A DNA stretch of 64,000 nucleotides from JABMQB01 sp963678235 (GTDB lineage: Bacteria > Bacteroidota > Bacteroidia > Bacteroidales > Prolixibacteraceae), in contig OY782766.1 in NCBI GenBank assembly GCA_963678235.1, forward strand, positions 4,464,001 through 4,528,000. The letters run 5' to 3'. The notes below the pieces were generated by a model. The model had not been told where the DNA came from. It worked only from the letters and a program-made list of their open reading frames with translations, and ran no database searches. The position numbers and the translations under genes are program-made. This document shows, one piece after another, positions 52,064 to 61,760 of this stretch; the first letter of the stretch is position 1, and each line of letters starts with the position of its first letter.

Positions 52064-52996
52064 TTAGTTGTTTTTACTGTTGTTTGAGCTCTCAACCACA
52101 TTGATGAAAATGTCGTTCATGCTGGGAATCAATTCATTGTACGATGATATTTCAATCTCTGGAATTAGCGCTTTTAGCAAATCATTGCTTGAACTACCAT
52201 TAAGGAATTTAATTTTCATCGTATTTAAATCCATCTCTTCCTGATGTTCAAGAATTTCAAATTGTTTGTCAAGGATATTTTCAACTTTCTGAAAATCGCC
52301 TTTATAGCCGATTTCAAAAGTGTTGGATTTAAACTGTTGCCTGATTTCTTTCACCGGGCCATCAAGTATTTTATGTGATTTATTGATGAGGGCAACATGG
52401 TCGCATAGTTCTTCAACAGATTCCATGTTGTGTGTCGAAAAAATAATGGTCGCGCCATTGTTGCGCAATTCCAGGATTTCTTGTTTTATGAGGTTGGCAT
52501 TTATTGGGTCAAATCCACTAAAGGGCTCATCAAAAATAAAGAGCTTGGGTTCGTGTACCACTGTTGTTATAAACTGAACCTTTTGTTGCATTCCTTTTGA
52601 CAGCTCTTCGATTTTTTTGTCCCACCAGGCTTCTATTTCAAATTTTTTGAACCAGGCTTTTAAGCGTTTAACAGCAACACCCCGGCTAAGACCTTTTAAT
52701 TGCGCCAGGTAAATAGCCTGTTCCCCGATCTTCATTTTTTTATACAAGCCCCTTTCTTCCGGAAGGTATCCAATTAACTCCACGTCATTGGGTTTAAGTG
52801 GTTTGCCCTTAAAAAGCAGTTGCCCCGAATCAGGTGCCGTTATTTGGTTGATAATTCGGATTAAGGTTGTTTTTCCCGCTCCATTTGGGCCAAGTAATCC
52901 AAAGATGCTTCCTTCGTTTACAGAAATGCTCACATCTGACAAGGCTTTGACCGTGGCAAATTCTTTATTTACATCGATTGCGCGAAATAATTCCAT
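52064..52996 (-). CDS. ABC transporter ATP-binding protein (NatA type)
   Basis: A 310-residue ATPase. Walker A GPNGAGKTTLIR, signature LSKGMQQKVQ, Walker B KLFIFDEPFSGFDP and the H-loop FSTHNME are all intact. The C-terminal ~90 residues form the extra domain (DUF4162-like) usual in NatA-type exporters. Pairs with the permease that starts one base after its stop. Confidence 0.95.
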   Translation of the reverse strand: MELFRAIDVNKEFATVKALSDVSISVNEGSIFGLLGPNGAGKTTLIRIINQITAPDSGQLLFKGKPLKPNDVELIGYLPEERGLYKKMKIGEQAIYLAQLKGLSRGVAVKRLKAWFKKFEIEAWWDKKIEELSKGMQQKVQFITTVVHEPKLFIFDEPFSGFDPINANLIKQEILELRNNGATIIFSTHNMESVEELCDHVALINKSHKILDGPVKEIRQQFKSNTFEIGYKGDFQKVENILDKQFEILEHQEEMDLNTMKIKFLNGSSSNDLLKALIPEIEISSYNELIPSMNDIFINVVESSNNSKNN

Positions 52997-53122
52997 AAAT
53001 ACAGTTTTGTTTATTTAGTAAAGCTTGAGGGCATATTGTTACAATCTTTACTAAGATAATTTATAACAATAATCCTAAGAAATTGTCCAAACAAAAGTGT
53101 AGAATTAATCGAAAATGATGAT

Positions 53123-55552
53123 TTAAAAGAAATACTTCAAACCAATGCTGTAAATTTGGGTTTCGTAATAGTTTTCATACAAAGCTGTGAAACCATCACC
53201 ATTGATTTCCTGGCGAATTCCAAATTTATTGAAGATGTCGCTAATGGAGAAACTTATTTCACCGCGGTCATCCATGATGTTGTCCTTAATGCCAAAATCG
53301 ATGGATGAACGTGCCAATTGTTTTCCTTGCGGGATATTTTTGGGCGCATAATAAATTCCGGAGAGTTGGATTTGCACCCCGTTTCGGAAATCAAATTGGT
53401 TGTTCAGTTTCATGTCCCAACTGTTATCTTTTGATTTTTCCAAATGAAATTCTCTTTGGTAAGGAAATAATATCGTTCCGGTATAGGCATCTAAAGTGTT
53501 CACATACCAATTCACACTTCCTGAAAATTTCCAGAAACTGTTTAGTTTTTGTTCGAGGAGTAATTCTATTCCCTGGTTGCTGGCATTTCCTGTATTCTGA
53601 TATATTTTATTTACGATGGAGTATTCGCTTGATTCGTCAATGCTATAAATACGCCGGAAAGCATCCTTTATAGACCTGTGGTATGCGGCAATATAAGTTG
53701 AGCCACTTTGCCATTTATAATTGTATGCCAATTCAAACGACTGGGTATATTGAGGCCGTAAATAAGGGTTCCCAACCTTCAATAGTTCAGGATCGTCGTA
53801 TTTCGGGAAAATCCTCAATTCAGGCTCTTCGGGACGGTCAACCCTATGATTATAGAAAAGGGAAATTCCGTTTTTATCGTTTGGTTTGAAAGTTAAACGG
53901 GCATTCGGAAAGAATTCAAAATTATCGTACGAATCACTTTCGCTATAATAGATATTTTCAGGTGCAATTTCATAAAATACCTTTGAATATTCAGCCCTTA
54001 AACCTGCTTCAATGGTAAGCCACGATTTTTCCACCAAATAATTGACATAAGCGGCATAAATATCTTCTCCCCAATCAGACCAGTCTCCCATACCGGGATA
54101 AATAATGGAATTGGTTCCGGGGGTAATGGTATATTCAACAGGAAGCCTTCGCCACCTTAGTTTTATACCTGTTTCAAGTTTTCCGTTTTTAAGTGGTTTG
54201 GTATAATCGGATGAGAGACTTGTGGTATGCTCTTTTGCCAGTATGTGGGTGGCATCTTTTCCAATCCTTGTGGCTGAACTGTCGTTTAGGAAATAACTCT
54301 CATCTTCCCAACCTTTGGTGTATTGTAGGTTGGTGTTCAGTTCATGCCCGGGCTCTGCAAATTTATGCAGGTAGCTTACAGCGTAGTTCATAAAACCTGT
54401 TTTCTCTTCCTCATTCCAGTGGTAATACCTGTAAAAATCGGTTTTACTGGTTGGGTTCAAAGAAGTATCGTACCTGAAATAGGCAACTTGCGCGGTATCC
54501 ACATGACTTTCCCAATCGTAGGCTACCGAGAATGTGAATAAGTTGTTGGGATCAAGTTCCCAATCCAATCCTGCATTTATAACAACATGGGTTTGTTCCC
54601 GGTTTTCGGGAACCTGCGAAATGGTAGTTTTTCCATTGTCGTAATTTCTGGTGGTAAATTCGTTGTTCGGCAGCTTTTCGAGGAGCATTAATTCGGAGCG
54701 AAGGAAGAAATTTAGGTTTGACTTTTTTAGGTTTAGGTTTACTGATGGTGCATATTTGGGATTCATTGAGAAGCTTCCCAAACGTGTTGGCAAGTCGGCT
54801 TTTACCTTCGAAAACGCTCCCATTCCCTGGGAAACACCGATATCGCCATTTAGTCCAATTTTAGTTTGTTTTTTATAGATAAGGTTAATAATGCCAGCCA
54901 TCCCGGAGGCATCGTATTTTGCTGATGGATTATGAATGATCTCAATGCTTTCAATATTTGCTGCTGAAATATTGTCCAGGCTTTTTTGATTTCCAAAACC
55001 CGTAAGGCTCGATTGTTTGCCATCAATCAAAACGGCAACTTTATCGCTTCCGCGTAAAAATATTTTTCCTTCCTGGCTAAAGGTAATCCCGGGGAGTGTT
55101 TTTAAAGCATCTAAAGCTGAACGGCCTGAGCGTGCAACATTATCTTTCATGTCAAAAACCTTTTTATCCATTTCCGATGAAACCAAAGATTTTTGGGCTT
55201 TCACAGTCACTTCGTTTAATTCGGTAGCGCTGGATGCAAGACTTATCTTTCCAAGGTTAAAATTGGTATTAAGTTCGCCAATAAGAATAGGTATCCGGGT
55301 TGGTAAATACCCGATGAATGAAATTTTAACCGTATAATCACCCTTAAAATTTCCTGACAATATAAACCTTCCATCGTCGCCCGATATGGTTCCGCTAATA
55401 AACAAGCTATCCTGATAGAGGGCTACGGTAGCAAACGGAAGCTCTTCTGAAGTTTCTGCATCGTAAATCCTTCCGGATATGCTCACATTGACCTGAGCGC
55501 TTATGCCAGCAAATACAAAAAGAAATAAACCGAGTAAGTAAAATTTGATCAT
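53123..55552 (-). CDS. TonB-dependent-receptor-like outer membrane beta-barrel protein
   Basis: An 809-residue outer-membrane protein starting MIKFYLLGLFLFVFAG, with a signal peptide ending GISAQ. A CarboxypepD_reg-like domain (~20-105: ISGRIYDAETSEELPFATVAL) is followed by a plug domain (GRSALDALKTLPGITFSQEG, VAVLIDGKQSSLTGF, IESIEIIHNPSAKYDASGMAGIINLI) and a barrel of the OMP_b-brl_3 type ending in a terminal aromatic strand (YSIGLKYFF). No SusD partner is adjacent, so it is not a standard glycan-uptake pair. The frame's extra seven codons upstream are less likely. Confidence 0.9.
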   Translation of the reverse strand: MIKFYLLGLFLFVFAGISAQVNVSISGRIYDAETSEELPFATVALYQDSLFISGTISGDDGRFILSGNFKGDYTVKISFIGYLPTRIPILIGELNTNFNLGKISLASSATELNEVTVKAQKSLVSSEMDKKVFDMKDNVARSGRSALDALKTLPGITFSQEGKIFLRGSDKVAVLIDGKQSSLTGFGNQKSLDNISAANIESIEIIHNPSAKYDASGMAGIINLIYKKQTKIGLNGDIGVSQGMGAFSKVKADLPTRLGSFSMNPKYAPSVNLNLKKSNLNFFLRSELMLLEKLPNNEFTTRNYDNGKTTISQVPENREQTHVVINAGLDWELDPNNLFTFSVAYDWESHVDTAQVAYFRYDTSLNPTSKTDFYRYYHWNEEEKTGFMNYAVSYLHKFAEPGHELNTNLQYTKGWEDESYFLNDSSATRIGKDATHILAKEHTTSLSSDYTKPLKNGKLETGIKLRWRRLPVEYTITPGTNSIIYPGMGDWSDWGEDIYAAYVNYLVEKSWLTIEAGLRAEYSKVFYEIAPENIYYSESDSYDNFEFFPNARLTFKPNDKNGISLFYNHRVDRPEEPELRIFPKYDDPELLKVGNPYLRPQYTQSFELAYNYKWQSGSTYIAAYHRSIKDAFRRIYSIDESSEYSIVNKIYQNTGNASNQGIELLLEQKLNSFWKFSGSVNWYVNTLDAYTGTILFPYQREFHLEKSKDNSWDMKLNNQFDFRNGVQIQLSGIYYAPKNIPQGKQLARSSIDFGIKDNIMDDRGEISFSISDIFNKFGIRQEINGDGFTALYENYYETQIYSIGLKYFF

Positions 55553-55656
55553 GTCCTCTGTACTTACAAACAAATATAAACTAAAAGTTTTGCGAAAAGT
55601 ACAAATTAAAGCATATTTTATAGTTCATAATCCCAATATAAGGGAATAAAATAAGC

Positions 55657-55672
55657 CTGAAATTAATTTCAG
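55657..55672. promoter_or_regulatory. 16-base perfect palindrome upstream of the TonB-type gene
   Basis: CTGAAATTAATTTCAG lies 105-120 bases before the ATG of the outer-membrane gene. It could be an operator for a dimeric regulator, but AT-rich palindromes arise by chance in this genome, so this is tentative. Confidence 0.25.
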
Positions 55673-55803
55673 TATTTATTTTAATTGCGTAATCTGAATG
55701 CGATAACAACTGCACGTTAATGCTCCAGATGTTTAATTCCAACATTTTGCATCTTAGTATGAATACATATAATAAAGAAAGGGAAGGGGGGTAAAAGTTT
55801 GAT

Positions 55804-56802
55804 TTAAATTTCGAGTTTAAGCCCTTCTAATTTTTGGTTGATGCTTGTGATTTCCTCCCGGCTTAATTCAAAATTTAGTGCAACGGCATTTTCCTCGATT
55901 TGTTTCGAGGTTCTTGATCCTGCCAAGACACAGGTAATTGCCGGCTGTTGAATTGTCCATCGTAAAACCAATTGGGCAAGTGTCACTTTATGTTTATCGG
56001 CAATGGGTTGAATAGAATCAAGAAGAGCATTGATTCGAGAGAGGTTAGGTTCTTTAAAAAACGGGGTGCTAGGACGGTGATCACCATCACCAAATTTGTA
56101 ACCAGCCTTTATTTTTCCTGTAAGTACACCTCTTTGAAGCGGGCTATAGGCAATAATACCAACATTGTTTTCTAAACTCCATGGAACCAGTTCTTTTTCA
56201 ATATCTCGTGCTACCATGCTATATGGAACCTGATTTATTGAAAGGCGTGAATATTTTAAAGCCTCTGTCATTTGTTCAACTGAATAATTACACACTCCAC
56301 CAGCCAGTATTTTTCCTTGCTTTTTTAAAATTTCAATTGCTTCCATGGTTTCCTCAATAGGAATTGTTGGGTCTGGCCAGTGTTGCTGAAAAAGTTCTAT
56401 ATAATCTGTATCTAATCGTGTTAGACATTCTTCACATTCTTTAATTACTCGTTCTTTTCTTCCATCAATATATAAGTCGACTTTGGTACCGTCGTTCATT
56501 TGTGTTCCTGCAGCTTTGAGAATCCCATATTTTTCGTGCCAATTCATGCCAAATTTAGTGAGTATTTGAACTTTGTCGCGTTTCCCTTTAATGGCTCTGC
56601 CAACCAGTTCTTCACTCAATCCAAAACCATATGCAGGTGCTGTGTCGATGGTAGTAATACCCAAATCAATTGATTTTTCGAGTGCAGCAATTGCTTCTTT
56701 TTCATCGGTGCCACCCCACAACCAACCTCCAATTGCCCATGCTCCAAAAGCTATTGGTGTAATTTCAATGTCTGTTCCTGGTAATGTATTTTTCTTATTC
56801 AT
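55804..56802 (-). CDS. Aldo/keto reductase
   Basis: A 332-residue NAD(P)H-dependent oxidoreductase of the aldo/keto reductase fold. The catalytic tetrad is visible: Asp in TIDTAPAYGFG, Tyr in the same motif, Lys in QILTKFGMNW, and His in LFQQHWPDP. The C-terminal cofactor segment CVLAGSRTSKQIEENAVAL is also typical. The substrate is unknown. It follows the flotillin gene with a terminator between, so is likely transcribed separately. Confidence 0.93.
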   Translation of the reverse strand: MNKKNTLPGTDIEITPIAFGAWAIGGWLWGGTDEKEAIAALEKSIDLGITTIDTAPAYGFGLSEELVGRAIKGKRDKVQILTKFGMNWHEKYGILKAAGTQMNDGTKVDLYIDGRKERVIKECEECLTRLDTDYIELFQQHWPDPTIPIEETMEAIEILKKQGKILAGGVCNYSVEQMTEALKYSRLSINQVPYSMVARDIEKELVPWSLENNVGIIAYSPLQRGVLTGKIKAGYKFGDGDHRPSTPFFKEPNLSRINALLDSIQPIADKHKVTLAQLVLRWTIQQPAITCVLAGSRTSKQIEENAVALNFELSREEITSINQKLEGLKLEI

Positions 56803-56831
56803 GTCTTAAGATATTTTGAATCAAAAATAAC

Positions 56832-56875
56832 AAAAAAGGAGGATTCAGCGTTTTATTGATGCTTAAATCCTCCTT
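56832..56875 (-). terminator. Terminator after the flotillin gene
   Basis: AATCCTCCTT (56866-56875) pairs perfectly with AAGGAGGATT (56836-56845); inner AGC/GCT extends the stem. On the minus strand it is followed by a T-run (56832-56837). It ends the flotillin/NfeD transcript. Confidence 0.8.
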
Positions 56876-56896
56876 AAGTTTATTCCTAAAAGTCCC

Positions 56897-58336
56897 TTAT
56901 TCCGGGATAATTACTTCTGGTTCATCCGGTTCATTGGGTTTTTGTTCTTCCTTAAAATCTTCCGGTTTTTCTTCTTTTTCAGCTTTCCCTTTCAGATAAT
57001 CCGGCAACTCCATTCCAGCTGATTTAAATATATCGTCAAGTGGAGGAATTGACCCCAGCATTCCCTGCATAAAATTGGCTGTCGAGGTTTTTCCATCTTT
57101 GCCGTTTCCGGTTTCCCAAACGGTAACCTTATCAATTTTAATATTTTTTATTGCTTCTACCTGGGTAGCCACTAATTCAGGTAATTTGTCGGCAATCATC
57201 ATAAGCACAGCTTTTTGTGCATCGTTGCCGGCAGCTTTCACCAATTGGTCGAAACCTTGTGCCTGCCTGCTTAATATTTCATAAATACCTTTTGCTTCGG
57301 CTTCCATTTTCAGGAAGATAGCGTCGGCCTGACCTCTGGCTTCGCGCCTGATTTGTTCAGCCACAGCTTCGGCATTAATTTCGATCCGTTCTTTATCAAT
57401 TTTTGCAGGAACAATAATGTTTGCTTCTTGCGTGGCTTTATCCCTTTCTGCCCTAACCTGCTCGGCAAGTTTTTCAGCCGCATAGGCTTCTTCCAGCGCG
57501 CGTGCATCGGTAACCTTTTCGGCTGCAACCGCTTTTCGGTTGGCTTCGGCTTCTTTTTCACGCCTGTCGGCATCTGAATTGGCAATTGTGATTTTTGCAA
57601 GGTTTTCACCTTCAACAGCTTCGGAGTCTGCTTTGGCAACCTGTACCCTTTGTTCCTGGTGCGCCAGAGCCTGGCCAATTTCCCCGTCACGCATTTTCTC
57701 GGCAACGCTTTTTTTGGCGTCGTTGATTGCTTTTGCGGCTGCTTCTTTTCCAAGGGCTTCAATGTAACCAGATTCATCGTTGATATCGGTCACGTTTACG
57801 TTGATCAGTTTTAAACCGATCTTTTTAAGTTCAGCTTCCACATTGCTTGATACGGCAGCAAGGAAAAGGTCGCGGTTGCTGTTAATTTCTTCAATCTCCA
57901 TGGTAGCAACCACCAAACGAAGTTGTCCGAAAATGATATCTTTTGCAAGGTTGCTTATGGCATCCTGTGGCAATCCCAAAAGCCTTTCTGCCGCATTGTT
58001 CATGATATTCGGTTCGGTGGAAATACCAACCGTAAACCTGGAAGGGACATCAACCCGAATGTTTTGTTTACTAAGCGCATTGGTAAGGTTTATTTCGATG
58101 GAAAGAGGCGTTAAATCCAGAAATGCATAAGAGTGGATAATTGGCCATATAAAAGCGGCCCCACCGTGGATACATTTTGCCGAGCGGGTTTCGCGGTCAG
58201 CTCCTTTTCCAACTTTACCATATACAACTAAAATACGATCTGAGGGGCAACGCTTATAGCGCCTCATCATTGCAACAATAATAATGAAAAGGAATAATGC
58301 TGCAATGCTAATAAGTACTACAAAATAATCATTCAT
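56897..58336 (-). CDS. Flotillin-family SPFH protein
   Basis: A 479-residue membrane-associated scaffold protein of functional membrane microdomains. One N-terminal membrane segment (VLISIAALFLFIIIVAMM), an SPFH domain (~30-210: ILVVYGKVGKG, FLDLTPLSIEI, RVDVPSRFTVGIST), a long Ala/Glu-rich coiled coil (~215-370) and a flotillin-type C-terminus (AVLMMIADKLPELVATQVEAIKNIKIDKVTVW, broken here). Ends in a charged Glu/Pro tail. Transcribed with the NfeD-like gene 27 bases upstream, the usual partner. Confidence 0.95.
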   Translation of the reverse strand: MNDYFVVLISIAALFLFIIIVAMMRRYKRCPSDRILVVYGKVGKGADRETRSAKCIHGGAAFIWPIIHSYAFLDLTPLSIEINLTNALSKQNIRVDVPSRFTVGISTEPNIMNNAAERLLGLPQDAISNLAKDIIFGQLRLVVATMEIEEINSNRDLFLAAVSSNVEAELKKIGLKLINVNVTDINDESGYIEALGKEAAAKAINDAKKSVAEKMRDGEIGQALAHQEQRVQVAKADSEAVEGENLAKITIANSDADRREKEAEANRKAVAAEKVTDARALEEAYAAEKLAEQVRAERDKATQEANIIVPAKIDKERIEINAEAVAEQIRREARGQADAIFLKMEAEAKGIYEILSRQAQGFDQLVKAAGNDAQKAVLMMIADKLPELVATQVEAIKNIKIDKVTVWETGNGKDGKTSTANFMQGMLGSIPPLDDIFKSAGMELPDYLKGKAEKEEKPEDFKEEQKPNEPDEPEVIIPE

Positions 58337-58363
58337 GTTTTTTAAGTTTTAATTTAAGGGTTT

Positions 58364-58960
58364 CTAATTACCTTCTTTGCTCACTAATAAAATATGATCG
58401 TCAATCACATCTTTTACATTTATTATAGATGAGGTTGGGATTGTTTCTTCATCATCGGTTATTGCGTCAAGGGTTCGCATGGATCCCTGAACATTCAATT
58501 GTACTTTACCCATTCCTCCTCTTTTTGCCGGAATAACCAAATATACTTCACCAAGTTTACCAATGGCATTTTTCATTTTTAATGTTCCACTTTCGGCTAA
58601 TTTCGACATGAAATAGAAAAGTGTTGCCATCATAACCATCATTACAATGCCGCAAAGTGTTGCGAGAACAATTACCAACCATGATGCCATTCCGGTTTGG
58701 ATAAAACCAATGCCTGACCATCCAAAAACTGTAAAAAAAGCCACAATATTCTTTAAAGAAAGGAATTGAAACGGGATGGAATCCCCATCAGCAATATCCC
58801 CGTCAACATCGGTATCCACATCAGTGTCGGCATCTCCTCCAAAAACTGTAAGAATCAGAAGAAGTAAAAAGATTACAGTAGCCGGGATTGCAATAATCCA
58901 GAAAATTTGCTCAAACATACTTGTTTCAGACCAATTGGGGAAAATCGAAGTAATTATCAT
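58364..58960 (-). CDS. NfeD-like membrane protein with OB-fold domain
   Basis: A 198-residue protein with three membrane segments (IIAIPATVIFLLLLILTVF, NIVAFFTVFGWSGIGFI, LVIVLATLCGIVMMVMMATLF). An acidic loop (GDADTDVDTDVDGDIADGD) sits between segments 1 and 2, and a C-terminal OB-like domain (AIGKLGEVYLVIPAKRGGMG to the end) completes the NfeD pattern. Works with the flotillin downstream. The ATG at 58918 (MFEQIFW) is an alternative start giving a shorter N-terminus. Confidence 0.88.
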   Translation of the reverse strand: MIITSIFPNWSETSMFEQIFWIIAIPATVIFLLLLILTVFGGDADTDVDTDVDGDIADGDSIPFQFLSLKNIVAFFTVFGWSGIGFIQTGMASWLVIVLATLCGIVMMVMMATLFYFMSKLAESGTLKMKNAIGKLGEVYLVIPAKRGGMGKVQLNVQGSMRTLDAITDDEETIPTSSIINVKDVIDDHILLVSKEGN

Positions 58961-59101
58961 CTTGGATAAATTATGAAAGTTAAAGCACTAATTTAAATGA
59001 ATTCGTAATGCTATCCAAGAAAGAATTACAAGAAGCGAAACTAAAATATCACAAATAAGCTTTATAACATAATTCGCTTTTGTACGTAGGGAATTTGGTA
59101 C

Positions 59102-59947
59102 TTAAATAAGTACAAGAATGGCTGGTAAAAAGAAAACTACATCGGTTAAAATGCCTGTTATTGAACCGGATTTTTCCGTATTGGCGGTTTGTGTGAGAAC
59201 AAAAAGCGAAAAATTTATAGTCAGCAAGATAAATGGAATAATCCAAACTGAATTGAAAATAAAAATTATGAAGCTAAAAATACCAGCTGTGCTTAATAAG
59301 AGGAATACAAGTTTTTTCGTTTTTCGTTTGCCAAAATAGGTAGCAAATGAATGGAATTGATTTGCCTTATCTTTTTCAATTTCAATAAGTGAGAACAGAA
59401 GCACATTGACCAGCACCAATAAAAAATAATTAACTGATATCAGAATTTGCAGATTAGTGATTACGTCCTTTAGAAATAAAAAGCCACCGAAAATGCCCCA
59501 GGTGTACAAGGCTGCAATAATAAATTCTTTTGGGAAATAGCGTTTTTGTTTTCGTAAAATGTAATTCAAAAGAAGATAAAAGAATACCAGTACCAATGTT
59601 GAAAATCCAAAAAGATGGTATTCTTTTTCAAGATATTTTACCACCAAATAAAGATTCAAAGTAGAGATGATTAGGATTAAGAAAATAAAAGTGCCTCTGT
59701 ATTTGTGATGAAGTGTTTCTGGGCTTTTAACAGGATTCTCACTCATCTGTTTTCCATCAAGGATATGATCAAGCGTGTAAATTACCCAGACTGCTGATGC
59801 TAAGGTTATGTAAAAGTAAATAGAAGCGGATAAATCGAAAACCCTGGAAGCAAAAAAGGCACCACAAAGGGCGCCAAAAACAATATCAAAACTTAGAAGC
59901 CGAATAGATAAATATAGATAACCTATTTTTTTAAGAATGCGGGCCAT
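59102..59947 (-). CDS. UbiA-like prenyltransferase family membrane protein
   Basis: A 281-residue polytopic protein with about eight membrane segments. The segment VIYTLDHILDGKQM matches the place of the UbiA Asp-rich motif (NDxxDxxxD), and EIEKDKANQFHSFATYFGKRKTKKL the second conserved region; neither motif is canonical, so the prenyl substrate is uncertain. Such proteins are common in Bacteroidota. Located 54 bases downstream of actE on the same strand. Confidence 0.7.
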   Translation of the reverse strand: MARILKKIGYLYLSIRLLSFDIVFGALCGAFFASRVFDLSASIYFYITLASAVWVIYTLDHILDGKQMSENPVKSPETLHHKYRGTFIFLILIISTLNLYLVVKYLEKEYHLFGFSTLVLVFFYLLLNYILRKQKRYFPKEFIIAALYTWGIFGGFLFLKDVITNLQILISVNYFLLVLVNVLLFSLIEIEKDKANQFHSFATYFGKRKTKKLVFLLLSTAGIFSFIIFIFNSVWIIPFILLTINFSLFVLTQTANTEKSGSITGILTDVVFFLPAILVLI

Positions 59948-60001
59948 AATCCAGAATTATGAGGTTTTCTTTTCATTAGTATTTTCAACTTAGCATGAAA
60001 A

Positions 60002-60562
60002 TTAATTTGGCTGAAGCTCATTTTTAACATAGAGAATTACTTTCCAACGATCTTCGGGCCTTAATATTTGCCCTTGCGATCCCATGATCCCAAATCCTAA
60101 AGTTATCTGGTGGTACATTTCGCCCTGAGGTTTTGCCTGCATTTTTTCGTTGATTAACGATGCCGGGGGATATGGATACCGCTTGCTTGTGTACAAATGG
60201 CCCTGGCCGTCGCCGAGCACTCCGTGGCATTGTTTGCAGTTCCGTTCGAAAACAATCTTGCCTCTTACCATATTTTCATCTGTTGGCTCAAAAGGGTTTG
60301 TAAGTTCTTTCCCTGCCAAAATCATATCTTTTTCGGTTTTTTCATATGGAAATGTTACATATCCTCTTGGAATAGTTCCATCGGCAGGTTTACGAAGTGT
60401 CATGTTGTCGGCAAAATTCGGATTTTCGGTATAGGTTTCAAAAGCCCTGGAGTAAGTCATATCGGGAAAATATACATACCCCGGATCAGTTTTTTTCCTG
60501 TTGCACGAAATCAGGCTTGCAGCTATCAAAACTATTACTCCAATATATTTTATTCTGTTCAT
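60002..60562 (-). CDS. actE: Alternative Complex III subunit ActE, monoheme cytochrome c lipoprotein
   Basis: A 186-residue lipoprotein: signal peptide with lipobox LISC (Cys20), then PGYVYFPDMTYSRAFETYT, the typical ActE start, and one heme site CKQCH (109-113) with a later GIMGSQGQILRPEDRWKVILYV axial-Met segment. Transfers electrons from ACIII to its acceptor. It follows actF, whereas in the described order actE precedes actF; the swap is noted. Confidence 0.92.
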   Translation of the reverse strand: MNRIKYIGVIVLIAASLISCNRKKTDPGYVYFPDMTYSRAFETYTENPNFADNMTLRKPADGTIPRGYVTFPYEKTEKDMILAGKELTNPFEPTDENMVRGKIVFERNCKQCHGVLGDGQGHLYTSKRYPYPPASLINEKMQAKPQGEMYHQITLGFGIMGSQGQILRPEDRWKVILYVKNELQPN

Positions 60563-60572
60563 TTGTATTCAA

Positions 60573-61742
60573 TTAATAGTTTGTGTGATATTCAAGGCTT
60601 TCTTTAAAATAGGGATGGTTTTTGGGAACAAGTGATGCTTTTGTTAAACCATGGAAAACAACAAATAAGAATAATCCCAGGTATCCAATCGTCAGCCCAA
60701 TTTCATAAAAGCCAATGCTTGTGTGGTCACTTGCAATTCCTGGCATTATAGCCAGGAAATAATCGACCCAGTGGCCACAAAAAATAATTGCGGCAGCCAA
60801 TCCGGCTATTAAATTTGTTCGTTTGGCATTTCGTGCCATCAAAATTAAAAATGGCAGCACGAAATTCATAATCAAATTGGCATAAAACAGGTTGCCGTGG
60901 TTTTTAAGCCTCTCCACAAAATAAATGGTTTCTTCGGGAATGTTGCTGTACCACATGAGCAGGTATTGCGAAAACCACAAATACATCCATAAAATAGAAA
61001 ATGCAAATAAATATTTGCCAAGGTCGTGCATATGTTCTTTGTTCACATGTTGCATATATCCTTGATTTTTAAGGAATATCAATAATAAAATAATTACTGC
61101 AATGGTGCTCACCAGCAAGCCTGAAAAGATGTACCATCCGTAAAGTGTACTGAACCAATGGGCATCAATCGACATGAGCCAATCCCATGCTGAAGTGGAA
61201 CTCGAAATGGCAAAGAATACCACAAACAGGGAACCCAATATCCGTTGTTTCTTGAAATATTTAATATCATCGTTTGTGTCCATGGTGATGGATGCTTTCC
61301 TTAAAGAATAGGATAAAAGAGTCCATACCCCAAAATATACCGCAAAGCGAATGTAAAAGAACGGAAGATTTAAATAGCCTGATTTTCCCTGAAGGATGTG
61401 GTCATCTCCCGGATGTGTCCAATGGTATAAATGATGTATCCCGAAAAGAAAAGTGAACAACATTAAAATTCCGGCAATTGGTATAAAACGGCTCATCGAT
61501 TCGGGCACGCGCTGAACACTTGTGTGCCATCCGGATTCCCCCATTAGGTGAACAGAAACAAAAAATGCCCCGCCAAGCGATAAGGCAAGGAAATAATAAT
61601 TGTTCAGTAACAGGTTTGCCCAAAAACGGGATTCATCGATCCCATGGCTTAAAGCACCAACCACCAGTGCAAGTACCCCAATGGCAATCATCCCGAGCAA
61701 AACAATTTTAACTTTCTGTGTAAAAACAAACTTGTTTTCCAT
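60573..61742 (-). CDS. actF: Alternative Complex III subunit ActF (quinol:cytochrome c oxidoreductase membrane subunit)
   Basis: A 389-residue protein with about ten membrane segments. Family landmarks: GGAFFVSVHLMGESGWHTSVQR (broken here), HHLYHWTH, SSSTSAWDWLMSIDAHWFSTLYGWY and WFSQYLLMWYSNIPEE. Membrane anchor and probable quinone-proximal subunit of ACIII. The frame reaches 61751 with a TTG; the ATG at 61742 (MENKFVF) is preferred. Ten bases before actE and 18 after actD. Confidence 0.93.
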   Translation of the reverse strand: MENKFVFTQKVKIVLLGMIAIGVLALVVGALSHGIDESRFWANLLLNNYYFLALSLGGAFFVSVHLMGESGWHTSVQRVPESMSRFIPIAGILMLFTFLFGIHHLYHWTHPGDDHILQGKSGYLNLPFFYIRFAVYFGVWTLLSYSLRKASITMDTNDDIKYFKKQRILGSLFVVFFAISSSTSAWDWLMSIDAHWFSTLYGWYIFSGLLVSTIAVIILLLIFLKNQGYMQHVNKEHMHDLGKYLFAFSILWMYLWFSQYLLMWYSNIPEETIYFVERLKNHGNLFYANLIMNFVLPFLILMARNAKRTNLIAGLAAAIIFCGHWVDYFLAIMPGIASDHTSIGFYEIGLTIGYLGLFLFVVFHGLTKASLVPKNHPYFKESLEYHTNY

Positions 61743-61760
61743 AATATCCAAACTGTCTTT

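Noticed and set aside
53123..55552. SusC-type polysaccharide uptake receptor
   Set aside because: No SusD partner or glycoside hydrolase lies nearby, and the barrel resembles the OMP_b-brl_3 group.
57310..57777. 155-codon minus-strand ORF rich in Lys and Pro
   Set aside because: It is an alternate frame inside the Ala/Glu-rich coiled coil of the flotillin gene.
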